A DNA stretch of 51,200 bases from an uncultured Prevotella sp. (GCA_900317685.1 ONHQ01000037.1:1-51200), one strand, 5' to 3'; shown: positions 35,787 to 44,868, counted from the first letter of the stretch. Translations and numbers: made by a program. The notes: generated from the letters alone by a model not told the origin.

Positions 35787-36215
35787 ATGTCAAAAAGAAA
35801 CAATATGAAGATCAATATCAAAAGCTGTTTGTTGGGAGTATGTGCCCTGTTTGCCACACTCGGTATTTCGGCAGCCAACACAGCGAAGACCATATATATA
35901 TATGGATTTGCTGCCTCTTTCAACGACTCCACTGTCTACTTCACGGATTTGCAGAGACTGGACTCGGCATATATCGACTCCAAGACTAAGTTTCTCTACG
36001 GCCGGGAGAACTATTCCTACCAGCTCCAAGACTATCTCGATCAAAAAGGCTGGAAGCATGCTGTCTGCATCACTTCGTATGGACTGACAAAGAAAGAAGC
36101 TGAGAAGAAATTTCTGAGTCTGAGAAAGAAATACGTTGACAAAGGTAAGTTTGACATCAAATATCTGAAATTAAGCGATTTCACTTACCAAGCAATCAAG
36201 CCAGAAGACAATTAA
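35787..36215 (+). CDS. Exported hypothetical protein, first gene of the PqqD-type cluster
   Basis: A 142-residue protein with a signal peptide (core SCLLGVCALFATLGISAANT). The mature part is small, lysine- and tyrosine-rich, with segments AKTIYIYGFAASFNDSTVYF and LTKKEAEKKFLSLRKKYVDK. I recognise no family. An ATG six codons downstream (35805) is an alternative start. It lies 8 bases before the P-loop gene and may be exported independently of the peptide-maturation genes. Confidence 0.7.
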   Translation: MSKRNNMKINIKSCLLGVCALFATLGISAANTAKTIYIYGFAASFNDSTVYFTDLQRLDSAYIDSKTKFLYGRENYSYQLQDYLDQKGWKHAVCITSYGLTKKEAEKKFLSLRKKYVDKGKFDIKYLKLSDFTYQAIKPEDN

Positions 36216-36223
36216 GTTCTGCA

Positions 36224-37162
36224 GTGAGAAATACGACTTCAGTAAGCCACAAGTCCACCTCATATTGTTTTGAAGTAGCTGACTTTGAATGTGTCATTGA
36301 CTTCTCTTTGGACGATGGCAACGATTTGCATTTATTACCATCCTTGCGCCCTTTTCTTACAGAGCATAAGGACGGGCGCAGCCGTCTGTTTTCACTACGG
36401 GTAGATGACCAGACAAAGCCTTGGCCCAAAGAACGGCGCGAACGCATCCGCACCTTTGATTCCGGCAACGGTGACACCATCGTAGACCTACTGGACAATG
36501 GTGGGTATCAATATATCATCAAAGACATCCATGGCCGCGAATGCTGTCTGCTGATCACGAACAAAGATTTCTCTCAATGTCAATGCGCATTGAATGGTAA
36601 CTATACGATGCGCAATTTTGGGCTCAACAATGCGCTGATGCTTGTCTTTGCCTTTGCAGCAGGCTATCATGACACTTTGCTGATCCACGCTTCCCTGGTC
36701 AGAAACAATGGCTGGGGTTACCCCTTCATTGCCAAGAGCGGTACCGGAAAGTCAACGCAAGTGAGCATGTGGCTACGCTACATACCCGGCTGTGATCTGA
36801 TGAATGACGATAATCCCATCATCAGGATCATTGGAGAGGATACCTTCATCTATGGCTCACCTTGGAGTGGGAAGACACCCTGCTATAGAAAAGTGAAAGC
36901 AAAATTAGGAGCTATCACCCGCATTGACAGAGCAAAGACAAACTCGATAGAGAAATTGCCTCCTATAGATGCTTTTGCCTCCTTCCTGCCCTCCTGCTCT
37001 TCCATGAAATGGGACTCAGACATCTTTGACCATATCTGCAGCACAATTGGGAAAGTCATAGAGCGCATTCCCGTCTACACGCTGCATTGCCTTCCCAACC
37101 GGGAAGCAGCGGAGATTTGTTATCAAGAAATTCATATCAACAACGGCCATGCAAGAAATTAA
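36224..37162 (+). CDS. HPr-kinase-like P-loop protein
   Basis: A 312-residue protein, GTG start. A P-loop AKSGTGKST (residues 170-178), a downstream LMNDDNPIIRI segment and a GSPWSGKTPCYRK stretch resemble the HPr kinase-like proteins found next to PqqD-type proteins in peptide-modification clusters. The N-terminal 150 residues match nothing I know. Such proteins may phosphorylate a precursor peptide, but this is not shown here. It overlaps the next gene by 14 bases, so the two are translated together. Confidence 0.75.
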   Translation: MRNTTSVSHKSTSYCFEVADFECVIDFSLDDGNDLHLLPSLRPFLTEHKDGRSRLFSLRVDDQTKPWPKERRERIRTFDSGNGDTIVDLLDNGGYQYIIKDIHGRECCLLITNKDFSQCQCALNGNYTMRNFGLNNALMLVFAFAAGYHDTLLIHASLVRNNGWGYPFIAKSGTGKSTQVSMWLRYIPGCDLMNDDNPIIRIIGEDTFIYGSPWSGKTPCYRKVKAKLGAITRIDRAKTNSIEKLPPIDAFASFLPSCSSMKWDSDIFDHICSTIGKVIERIPVYTLHCLPNREAAEICYQEIHINNGHARN

Positions 37163-37613
37163 ATGTCCAAATGCTGTGATTTTGCCCGAAATCGTCAAAC
37201 TGATGGATGAAGGACATACTATCACGCTCCGTTTGCGAGGCTTCTCTATGAGACCCTTTTTAGAGGATAACCGCGACAAGGCTTTAATGACCAAGGCTAC
37301 GCATCCCCAAGTGGGTGACCCGGTCTTAGCAGAGATAGCCCCCGGACACTATGTGCTCCATCGTATCATCAGCATCGATCACGATCACGTGACCCTGCGC
37401 GGCGACGGAAATATTGGCACTGAGCATTGTCAACTCAGCGATGTGAAAGGAGCTGTTATCGGCTTTTATCGAAAAGGGAGAGAAAAACTCGACAGAACAG
37501 ATGGAAATAAATGGAAGATCTATTCTTGGATTTGGACACATCTCTTTCCTATAAGACGATACCTGCTCGGTTTTTACAGAAGGATATGGATTCCCATCTT
37601 CGGCACGATATAA
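37149..37613 (+). CDS. SipW-type S24/S26 family peptidase
   Basis: A 154-residue member of the signal peptidase/LexA-like fold. The nucleophile Ser33 is in RGFSMRPFL. Where bacterial signal peptidases have a lysine, this protein has His71 (YVLHRI), followed by Asp86 in RGDGN, giving the Ser-His-Asp arrangement of SipW and eukaryotic ER-type enzymes. The C-terminus is aromatic and basic and may contact the membrane. In this cluster it could cut a leader peptide, which is inference. Confidence 0.8.
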   Translation: MQEIKCPNAVILPEIVKLMDEGHTITLRLRGFSMRPFLEDNRDKALMTKATHPQVGDPVLAEIAPGHYVLHRIISIDHDHVTLRGDGNIGTEHCQLSDVKGAVIGFYRKGREKLDRTDGNKWKIYSWIWTHLFPIRRYLLGFYRRIWIPIFGTI

Positions 37614-37690
37614 CCACTAATGACAAAGGCAAAAAGAGCATTATCCCGCTATAGTGCTACATATATAAAGAATATCATAATAAAAAGAAT

Positions 37691-37978
37691 ATGAAAGCTA
37701 AGAAAGGATTCAAGATCAGAAAAGTATGTGGCCAAAACCTCATCGTTGCTGAGGGTAAGGAAAACATAGACTTCAGCTCCATCATCAGCATGAATGAGAG
37801 TTCAGCCCTTCTTTGGAACGAGATACAAGACAAAGATTTTACGGCTGAGACACTCGCTAAAATACTGACCGACAACTATCAGCTCGATGATACAACCCCT
37901 CTACCCTATTCCCAAGCTCTTGCTGACGCTGAAAAACTGATCAACGAATGGGAGAAGATCGGCATCATTGAAAAGTAG
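37691..37978 (+). CDS. PqqD-like peptide-recognition protein
   Basis: A 95-residue PqqD-family protein: GFKIRKVCGQNLIVAEG forms the first strands, SIISMNESSALLWNEIQDKD the conserved helix start, and DAEKLINEWEKIGIIEK the C-terminal helix. PqqD-type domains bind leader peptides in ribosomally made, modified peptide pathways. With the HPr-kinase-like and S26 proteins it forms a recognisable module, but no precursor gene is obvious next to it. Confidence 0.88.
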   Translation: MKAKKGFKIRKVCGQNLIVAEGKENIDFSSIISMNESSALLWNEIQDKDFTAETLAKILTDNYQLDDTTPLPYSQALADAEKLINEWEKIGIIEK

Positions 37979-38076
37979 AGAGTTAATAGCTATTTGAGAT
38001 GACAACTCTTCGTCGCCGATATAGTCAGCATTGAATCATTGAAAAGTAGACAGTTAAAAGCTATAGAAATGGCAAC
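37964..38076. repeat. Imperfect direct repeat overlapping the end of the PqqD-like gene
   Basis: A 43-base segment (37964-38006) that includes the last codons of the PqqD-like gene is repeated imperfectly at 38035-38076, 28 bases further on. A hairpin (GCAACAGTTT with AAACTGTTGT) follows. A tiny open frame, ATG at 38069 to TAA at 38131 (20 codons, MATVCYFKLLSTIGTVNNSH), lies across it. Confidence 0.55.
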
Positions 38077-38159
38077 AGTTTGTTATTTTAAACTGTTGTC
38101 AACTATAGGAACTGTCAACAATAGCCATTAATTGCCTACGCTTTGCAGTGAAGAGGCTT

Positions 38160-39071
38160 CTATTGATCAAGCTTCTTCATCAGCAAACCTTGACCGGCAT
38201 CTATTTGATGGGCTTTCATATCCAGTCGATAGACAAAGGTCTCACCGTTTCCAAAATCACAGTACAAGCGATGATGCTGGTAGTGGAAAGAGCCATGGCT
38301 GGTTTCCCCTGCTGAGGTTTCTGTGATACGGTCACCATGAATAGAAACCATGATGCCACCATATTTAGTATTCACTTTCCACGTTCCCTGTATCCATGCT
38401 GGTGCTTTTTCCTCCGGCGCGCTGGCATCGTAAGCAGGTGTCGCCAAGTCTTCTTCTGTCGGCACATTAGCGTCAGACACCTCCTCTATGCCTAAATCTT
38501 TAGGACTATCATCATTGCCGGAGCACTCATGAGTCAAGAGAAAAGCCAAGACGATAACAGTAAGCAATCCAAGGATAAATCTCCATTTACCCTGTCCCTG
38601 ACGGATATTTACCTTCGCCGTCGACGCATCAGAGCGATTGTAAGGTGTCTGAATGCCCTGATATGAAGGCGATTGACGGTAATCAGAAGAAGATAAGCCG
38701 GAAGAAGATAAACCGGAAGAGGTTTCGTTGGACGAAGTGGTTGCATCGTATGACGTTACATCACTTGGCGAAGTTGGAGCATTGGAAGCAAACGAGGATG
38801 CCTGATGCTTACCCGCGTCATCATTTGTAATTGTTTCTCCTCTATCGCTCTGATAGCCATAAGCTGGCTGAGACTGATGCAACGGGGAAGCCTCATCATG
38901 GAGATGAGCCCCATTTTTCTGTTTCTCTGCTTCTTTCGACAAGCCGTCAGACGCATTGGCTGTAAAGGTAAAGGGCGTGCCACAGCGCGGACACACACAC
39001 TGAATCTCTTCGCCATTATCACCTCCCGGCTGATCGAAGCGAAATCTACACTTTGGACATTTAACCCACAT
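38160..39071 (-). CDS. Zinc-ribbon membrane protein, last gene of the tubulin/actin-like cluster
   Basis: A 303-residue protein. The N-terminus has a zinc ribbon of the MJ0042-like type (CPKC at 5-8, CPRC at 27-30). A long Ser/Thr/Gln-rich low-complexity linker (40-160) leads to one membrane helix (FILGLLTVIVLAFLLTHECS). The C-terminal 100 residues are a small beta-rich domain (WIQGTWKVNTKYGGIMVSIH, ETFVYRLDMKAHQIDAG) that resembles lipocalin-like or META-like folds. The ribbon would face the cytoplasm and the beta domain the periplasm. It is downstream of the other cluster genes. Confidence 0.72.
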   Translation of the reverse strand: MWVKCPKCRFRFDQPGGDNGEEIQCVCPRCGTPFTFTANASDGLSKEAEKQKNGAHLHDEASPLHQSQPAYGYQSDRGETITNDDAGKHQASSFASNAPTSPSDVTSYDATTSSNETSSGLSSSGLSSSDYRQSPSYQGIQTPYNRSDASTAKVNIRQGQGKWRFILGLLTVIVLAFLLTHECSGNDDSPKDLGIEEVSDANVPTEEDLATPAYDASAPEEKAPAWIQGTWKVNTKYGGIMVSIHGDRITETSAGETSHGSFHYQHHRLYCDFGNGETFVYRLDMKAHQIDAGQGLLMKKLDQ

Positions 39072-39156
39072 ATTGTTATTGCTTATGACTATTTATGGCT
39101 ATAAACATCATCTATTAATAAACATCATCTCCCATGAGCACCAGCTCCTACGAGCA

Positions 39157-39732
39157 TCATCTATCTTCAAACAGCAATTTGGCTTTAGCCACCAAATGCC
39201 ACGAATTGCCCTCTTTTCTTACGACGCCCTCCTCCAATGTAATGACCCTCTGAGGATAGCGGTGCGTGTCGCCTTCAATACGACAAACAGGCTTGATAAA
39301 TTGGCTGACGCTAATCATAGCCGTTGCAATGGAGTCTTTATCCTCCAAGATGGAAAAGGTGCCATTCTCCAAATCTTTCGTCTTCAACAGATAGATACTC
39401 TTTCCCACCTGCTTAGACGCACTGGCTTCCTCAAACACACCATCAGGAGAAGGAGCAGGAAGATAGAGTTCGCTGATCTCATTGTGAGCGGTGAGACTCT
39501 CCACGGCTTTCCTATTGGCAGTTTGAGGCTCGCTTTGCACTGTTGCTGGCTCCACGTCTTTTCTGTCAGCACATGCCGACTCCAACGTCTGAAGGCGAAG
39601 TTCCAACGCAGTCATCCGCTTTTTCTGAGCAGCCTCATCATTCTTCAAATGCTCCACTTCCTGCTCAAGCGCATCCACGCGAGCCAGTAGGCTGTCTACA
39701 AGCGCATCATTATTTTTCTTTGAAAACATCAC
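39157..39732 (-). CDS. Coiled-coil protein of the tubulin/actin-like cluster
   Basis: A 191-residue protein. Residues about 8-55 form a coiled coil (DSLLARVDALEQEVEHLKND then AAQKKRMTALELRLQTLESA). A disordered linker follows, then a C-terminal beta-rich domain (KSIYLLKTKDLENGTFSILE, FIKPVCRIEGDTHRYPQRVI). No signal peptide, so it is probably cytoplasmic. It begins 38 bases after the actin-like gene. I recognise no family; an adaptor role is a guess. Confidence 0.7.
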   Translation of the reverse strand: MMFSKKNNDALVDSLLARVDALEQEVEHLKNDEAAQKKRMTALELRLQTLESACADRKDVEPATVQSEPQTANRKAVESLTAHNEISELYLPAPSPDGVFEEASASKQVGKSIYLLKTKDLENGTFSILEDKDSIATAMISVSQFIKPVCRIEGDTHRYPQRVITLEEGVVRKEGNSWHLVAKAKLLFEDR

Positions 39733-39770
39733 TGTCTGAAATATTAATTAGATTCCCCTTGTGGCCTTAC

Positions 39771-42700
39771 TTACAGATTCTCAATGAGATTATTGCGAAT
39801 GCATCCAATGATCGGATAGAAGAAGACCACATCCTCAATCACATCTGTCGGCTGTCGCTGTGGCTCATTCCGGTTGAAGAAATTCCATCCATTGACAAGA
39901 TAATGGTCGAGGTCACGATTCACCCACTCCGTGAAATGCTGCATAGCAACCGGATCTACCAGGAATCGGTCCTCTACATGTATGTCCCGGCAAAGAGCGA
40001 TAAAGAAGTCGTTGAACTGACGGACAGCATCCACCAGTTTTCCACGCGTCGCCTCATCATCGATGTCGGCATAGGTCAGCACCTCCTTGTCGATACCAGT
40101 ATAGTTGTACTTCAGATGCGAGTCAAAACTGTCGAGCATGTTGTTGAGCTGACTGACGGCAGTAAAGCCGCTCTCGTCGCGCACTTGCATGAGTGCGCCA
40201 CGGCAAGTGATCTGCTTAGGAGCGTTGCGCTCCATGACCACGCTGAAGCCGTCGTCGCCATATTGCTGTCCATAGACACGCTCAAAGATAGCCTGCGAAA
40301 TCAAATCCAAGTCACGCTGACTGCCTACGATGTCGAGCACCTTTGAGCCAGTACCCGAGAACATGACTGATCGCGGCATGTCGAGCCCTCTATGCTTCAT
40401 CATCGAAGCCACATAGTAGATAATGGCCGAATAGAAATAGATAAACGCAATCTTCAGGCGCCCATCCTCAGACAGACGCAAGTCATAGGAGAAGACTTCG
40501 TTGCCGCCAATATTTTTGTTGTCGATCACCGAGAAGAGGAAAGCATTGATATCCTCGCTCTTGCGCTTGGAGGTGATGTCATCGAGGATGCCATTGAGTT
40601 CACCATAGCGGTCATCATCGGCATCAAACAGCCGACGGAAATAGTCGACATACTTCACCGTCATCGGATTGCTGTCGCCCTGTGGCACATCAGAGAAGGC
40701 ATCTCCAAACAACACATTGGCAGCGAAGCGGAAGGATGACAAGATCGCAGGCTGACTGGCATTGGAGTCAAAGACCACCACATCGCTCGAGCCGCCGCCA
40801 ATGTCGATCGAAGCCACGGTAGAGGCTGCTCCTCTGAACTTGCTCGAACAACGGTAGAAATAGTAAGGAGCTATCGACTCCGGCATCTGAATGAGGTTGC
40901 GCTCATCGGGATCGACATCAAAAATATCTCTGAAGATACGGCTCCACACGTCGGCCATCCTATGGACGTTGCCCACCTTCATGGCCAAAGGATAGAACCA
41001 CACCAACCGCACTTTTGACAGATCACCACCATCCAAGAGCACCTTGGCACGCATCAACAGCGCCAGTTCAGTCAAGAAACTCTTGATGCGCTTGGCAGTC
41101 GCCGGGATCACGGCCCATTTCAGATTGGCCACCACCCGGTTGCCGTAACCAATACTTTCCTTCTCATAGATGAAAGGAATGTTGGCATCGGCCAAAGCTA
41201 CGATCTCATCAATATTTTCAGCATCCAGGCGCTCACCCTCAGACAATACCGTGCGAAGCGGGAAACCATAGTCAGTGCCGATGATCTTGGGCAGGAACTC
41301 CTGCTTGAGGATGACATCATAGAGCAGATGCTCTCCATTGTAGAGAGTCGCCACCAAGCGCCCCGCTGCCAAGGCGTCGAGTTTCAGAGGCTCAGGCATC
41401 TGCCCATTGCGCATACACTCCACGTGGGTGTTGGTAGTACCGAAGTCAATGGCAAAGGTGAACTTGTCATGTCCGCCCATATAATTAGGCCACTTCGGAC
41501 ATACCACGCCCTGAGTGGCCAAAGTACCACGCTCATCGAAGAGCTGCACAGTGATATAATCAAAGGTAGAGAACGGACGATAGTAATCCGAACCTACACG
41601 TTTCTCCTTCTTCAAGCTCCGTTGGCGGCTCTTCACCTCCATTGGCTGGGAGGCAGCCCCCGTCTTGAAGAATTGCAACCCTATCTGATAGTTCTCAAAC
41701 AGTCCTAAGGCTCTGTCCACCACCTGCACCCGATAGCTGCCGATATGATCGGGCTTGATAAATGGGAAGATGCTGAGCGCAAACGGCACAGTAACGAAAT
41801 AGCCAACGTCAGCACCTACATTATAGTGCAAGTCTACACCAATCGCAGGCACATATGTCCGCTCAAGGGTGATATATCCCCCCTGCTTCTGAACGGGCAG
41901 ACGCAGAATGACCTTGAGTTGCTCCTGACCGCCAACGACCGAATGAACCATCTCGAAGCGACGACGTCCGCAGATGGTTCCCTGCAGATCGTCGACCGTG
42001 AAATATTTGAAATAGGTATCTGTCAACGGCAAGAGGAAGCCGGAGTGATCCACATTCTGACTGGTCTGAGTCAGCGAACCGTCAAAGAAGCAGTCGCTGT
42101 TCAGGGCATAATCGAGCTTGATCAACGAAGGCTGAAAGAAATCAGCAGACGTCAGCCAAGGATAGGGATGAGAGGTACCCGGAAGAATACGGTGAGACGG
42201 ACTCTCAGCATAGTCTTCGGGACGGATGGTGATCGTATCATCCCAAATATCGGAGATATAGTGATAAGGATTGTCCGTCGGTGCGTTGAGATGGTTTTGC
42301 AGCACCAAGGGGATCAGCTCACCCTCGGGCTGGGGTAAAGTAGGCATCAAAAGGAAATCGCTGTGGGCAATGTTCTCCAATATATCTTCACGCCGCAGAC
42401 AGAAGAAGGGCACGCCTAAGGCCTGTACCCCTTCCTCGATTTGGGCATACTCATGTTGGAGATACTGCCGTGCACCTTCACTGCTGTTTTCGTCTTTGAC
42501 CATCGGGTTGCCGATAGTGGCGAGAATGGTCTGCTTCATATTTGCTGGCAACAGACCGAAACAAGTGATCAGATAGCTGTTTACCTCACCGCACAAATCC
42601 TTTAGTTGGGGATAGGCAGTGAAGAGCGCATACAAGCAGAGGACAAACTTATCGGTACGCTCGTAGAGCGGTCGAACCTTATCGAAGAGATTGACATTCT

Positions 42701-43283
42701 GCTCAATAGGAATGCTCCAGGTATTGGGCTGTGCATTGGGAGTGGCCATGAACAAGGTCACGGGCGATGTGCAGCCGATCACCTCATTGCCATACACCAG
42801 GAAGAAAAGGCGGTCCATGTGGTCGAAATTGAACGACTCATTGTCCTGCCGCAAAAACATCTGCAGCGTATCGCCCAGCAGGCGATGGGAAGGCGTAGTC
42901 TGCAAGAGTTCCAACTCTTTGTCCTTATTCCATTCCACGATATGGAGTTGTGTGCCGTTTACTCCCGACATGCCCGTCTGTCCGCCAAGATTATGCTTGA
43001 GTTCCTTGATATTGAAAAACACCTGCGCAATATCCAAGGCATAGCTGACCAGCCGCTCATCCATCACCTCACCTTTGAGCCGCTCATTAGCACTCAGGCG
43101 CCGGAAAGCGTTCTTCACCAAGTCCATCTGTGCAAACGGAGAAGGGATGGCTGTGCGGGGTTTCACCGACAAGCCGCCATTAGGGTCACTGATCATATTG
43201 ATCTCGTCAGCACCATATTGTCCGGACAAGGGAATCCATCCTTCGCCGGTTGTCTTTTTATTATAGGATAATATCTTCGACAT
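39771..43283 (-). CDS. Giant actin/Hsp70-like ATPase protein
   Basis: A 1170-residue protein. The C-terminal half has the ATPase motifs of the actin/Hsp70/sugar-kinase fold: phosphate 1 AIDFGTTNTH (residues 611-620), phosphate 2 SIDIGGGSSD (825-834) and adenosine motif SGTGSK (976-981). The N-terminal 600 residues match nothing I know. The overall size and layout recall SrfB-type proteins, but I cannot confirm that family. No signal peptide or membrane helix is evident. It is 40 bases downstream of the tubulin-like gene, so the two are cotranscribed. Role unknown; a filament-forming or chaperone-like ATPase is possible. Confidence 0.82.
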   Translation of the reverse strand: MSKILSYNKKTTGEGWIPLSGQYGADEINMISDPNGGLSVKPRTAIPSPFAQMDLVKNAFRRLSANERLKGEVMDERLVSYALDIAQVFFNIKELKHNLGGQTGMSGVNGTQLHIVEWNKDKELELLQTTPSHRLLGDTLQMFLRQDNESFNFDHMDRLFFLVYGNEVIGCTSPVTLFMATPNAQPNTWSIPIEQNVNLFDKVRPLYERTDKFVLCLYALFTAYPQLKDLCGEVNSYLITCFGLLPANMKQTILATIGNPMVKDENSSEGARQYLQHEYAQIEEGVQALGVPFFCLRREDILENIAHSDFLLMPTLPQPEGELIPLVLQNHLNAPTDNPYHYISDIWDDTITIRPEDYAESPSHRILPGTSHPYPWLTSADFFQPSLIKLDYALNSDCFFDGSLTQTSQNVDHSGFLLPLTDTYFKYFTVDDLQGTICGRRRFEMVHSVVGGQEQLKVILRLPVQKQGGYITLERTYVPAIGVDLHYNVGADVGYFVTVPFALSIFPFIKPDHIGSYRVQVVDRALGLFENYQIGLQFFKTGAASQPMEVKSRQRSLKKEKRVGSDYYRPFSTFDYITVQLFDERGTLATQGVVCPKWPNYMGGHDKFTFAIDFGTTNTHVECMRNGQMPEPLKLDALAAGRLVATLYNGEHLLYDVILKQEFLPKIIGTDYGFPLRTVLSEGERLDAENIDEIVALADANIPFIYEKESIGYGNRVVANLKWAVIPATAKRIKSFLTELALLMRAKVLLDGGDLSKVRLVWFYPLAMKVGNVHRMADVWSRIFRDIFDVDPDERNLIQMPESIAPYYFYRCSSKFRGAASTVASIDIGGGSSDVVVFDSNASQPAILSSFRFAANVLFGDAFSDVPQGDSNPMTVKYVDYFRRLFDADDDRYGELNGILDDITSKRKSEDINAFLFSVIDNKNIGGNEVFSYDLRLSEDGRLKIAFIYFYSAIIYYVASMMKHRGLDMPRSVMFSGTGSKVLDIVGSQRDLDLISQAIFERVYGQQYGDDGFSVVMERNAPKQITCRGALMQVRDESGFTAVSQLNNMLDSFDSHLKYNYTGIDKEVLTYADIDDEATRGKLVDAVRQFNDFFIALCRDIHVEDRFLVDPVAMQHFTEWVNRDLDHYLVNGWNFFNRNEPQRQPTDVIEDVVFFYPIIGCIRNNLIENL

Positions 43284-43323
43284 CTTAATACTTATCTACT
43301 GTAGTCCAACACACGCAACGCAC

Positions 43324-44868
43324 TCATTCTATGCCATCATATTTCTCTTCTACCAGTTTATCGAGCACCTCATCCAACAACGTAGACAGGCGCAAAGCGA
43401 CATCGCCATCGCCGAACCTGCCTTGACGCGAGGCAGCCTGAGAGGATTTGTTCATCGCGCTCAGCAGGGTCTTATAGCTGATCTCACCCGAGAAGAAGCT
43501 CTTCTTCGGCGCCACACCGCAAATAGCGTCTGCCAGCTGGGTGGTGTTGAGGTTGAAAGGAGTAAAGGATCGCTGATTAGAAGCCATCTCCTTGAGCCAC
43601 TGACGATAGCCCACGAAGAAGTCGGCCGTAAGTGTCTGGAAGAAACTCGTTGCCAAGAAGCCCCGCTGTATCTCAGGCTTATCCTGGGTATAGCCGCGGC
43701 CGATGTCCTGAGAAAACTGATTGGTGATATACTGGTATGCCAAATAGAACTTAGCCAGGTCTTTGTTGACTGCCAACCGGGTCTGCACACCAAAGTCCTT
43801 CAGCGTCAGATGCATGAGATCACGCGAAAGGCCATACTCCTTAAAGATAGGCTTTTGGGCATTGCCGTCGACAGTCACCAGGTCATCATCGGGAATGCCC
43901 AGGAAGTCGAGGATGGCCAAAGCACCGACATACTCAACCACGTGGGCATCGTTGCGCTGACCATTGTCACCAGGATCATTGTAATAAGGATTAGAGGGCA
44001 CCTCATCACCAAGATAATAGCAAGCATTGACTTTCGACATCGGCAGGTCTTTGCCGGCATGACGAAGTCCGGTGAGATTATCGTGATAATAAAACAGGGC
44101 CGACTTGGTTTTCGAAATGAAGTCGCCACGCGATATCGGGCTGTTGCTGTCCTGCTGGATATTGAAATAGGGCAATACCGTGAGCGCCCCTATTCTGGCG
44201 TCTCTCAGGTCCCCTCGGTTGTTGATGGCCGCATTGTCGGCCGCATTGCGGATGTTCTTGACGATGATAGGATACCCGGCGGCACCGGTACCACCAAAGA
44301 TACTTGACACCACAAACACCCGGTCGTCCTTGCGAAACACATTAGAGAACTGTTTAAACTCTTCAGAATCCTTGAACTCATTGAGCGCTATCGAGCCGAT
44401 GTTAGGCGATCCGACGAAGCCGATATCCATCTTGGTCTGCAGCTGGTCTTTGGAAAACATCATGCTGCACAGAGCCTGATTGGCCGGGTCCAAGGTGTTG
44501 AAATCGATAAACTCGCTAAACTTCTCCTCCTCCACGGCTCCGAGGTTGAAAAGGAAGGTGTCGCTCAGATTGCTGCCACCGGGAAGTATGTCGCTCAGCG
44601 TGGAAATCTTTGCCGAGAAGAAGCCTTTCTTCACATCCGCGCGATCACCATACAGTGCCTTATGGATGCTGCGGTACCAGCGCAAGAGGTTTTCCGTACG
44701 CTTCAGGTCTTCGTTGGCTTTATGTGGATCGACAATAATCGGGATAACTTCCAAGGCGATCGGCTGGCCCTGCTCATCCAATGGATGCACACCTGCCGCC
44801 AGCTGCATGATAAAAGGGCGCATCACACGTGAACCTGTACCGCCTGTAAGGAATAGAAATAACCGCAT
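43324..44868 (-). CDS. Divergent tubulin/FtsZ-like protein
   Basis: A 514-residue protein with tubulin-superfamily features. An N-terminal glycine loop FLTGGTGSRVM (6-16) fits the first nucleotide loop. SSIFGGTGAAGYP (188-200) is a variant of the tubulin signature GGGTG(T/S)G. IGALTVLPYF (226-235) matches the strand after it in FtsZ (VGVVTKPF). A VNKDLAKFY segment further on could be the T7 loop. The length exceeds the FtsZ core, with an extra C-terminal helical part. It resembles the broad 'tubulin-like' families outside cell-division FtsZ. GTP binding is likely; polymerisation is inferred. Confidence 0.8.
   Translation of the reverse strand: MRLFLFLTGGTGSRVMRPFIMQLAAGVHPLDEQGQPIALEVIPIIVDPHKANEDLKRTENLLRWYRSIHKALYGDRADVKKGFFSAKISTLSDILPGGSNLSDTFLFNLGAVEEEKFSEFIDFNTLDPANQALCSMMFSKDQLQTKMDIGFVGSPNIGSIALNEFKDSEEFKQFSNVFRKDDRVFVVSSIFGGTGAAGYPIIVKNIRNAADNAAINNRGDLRDARIGALTVLPYFNIQQDSNSPISRGDFISKTKSALFYYHDNLTGLRHAGKDLPMSKVNACYYLGDEVPSNPYYNDPGDNGQRNDAHVVEYVGALAILDFLGIPDDDLVTVDGNAQKPIFKEYGLSRDLMHLTLKDFGVQTRLAVNKDLAKFYLAYQYITNQFSQDIGRGYTQDKPEIQRGFLATSFFQTLTADFFVGYRQWLKEMASNQRSFTPFNLNTTQLADAICGVAPKKSFFSGEISYKTLLSAMNKSSQAASRQGRFGDGDVALRLSTLLDEVLDKLVEEKYDGIE

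Noticed and set aside
43423-44307. 294-codon open frame on the plus strand within the tubulin-like gene
   Set aside because: It lies wholly inside the minus-strand gene, whose motifs are real; no independent support.
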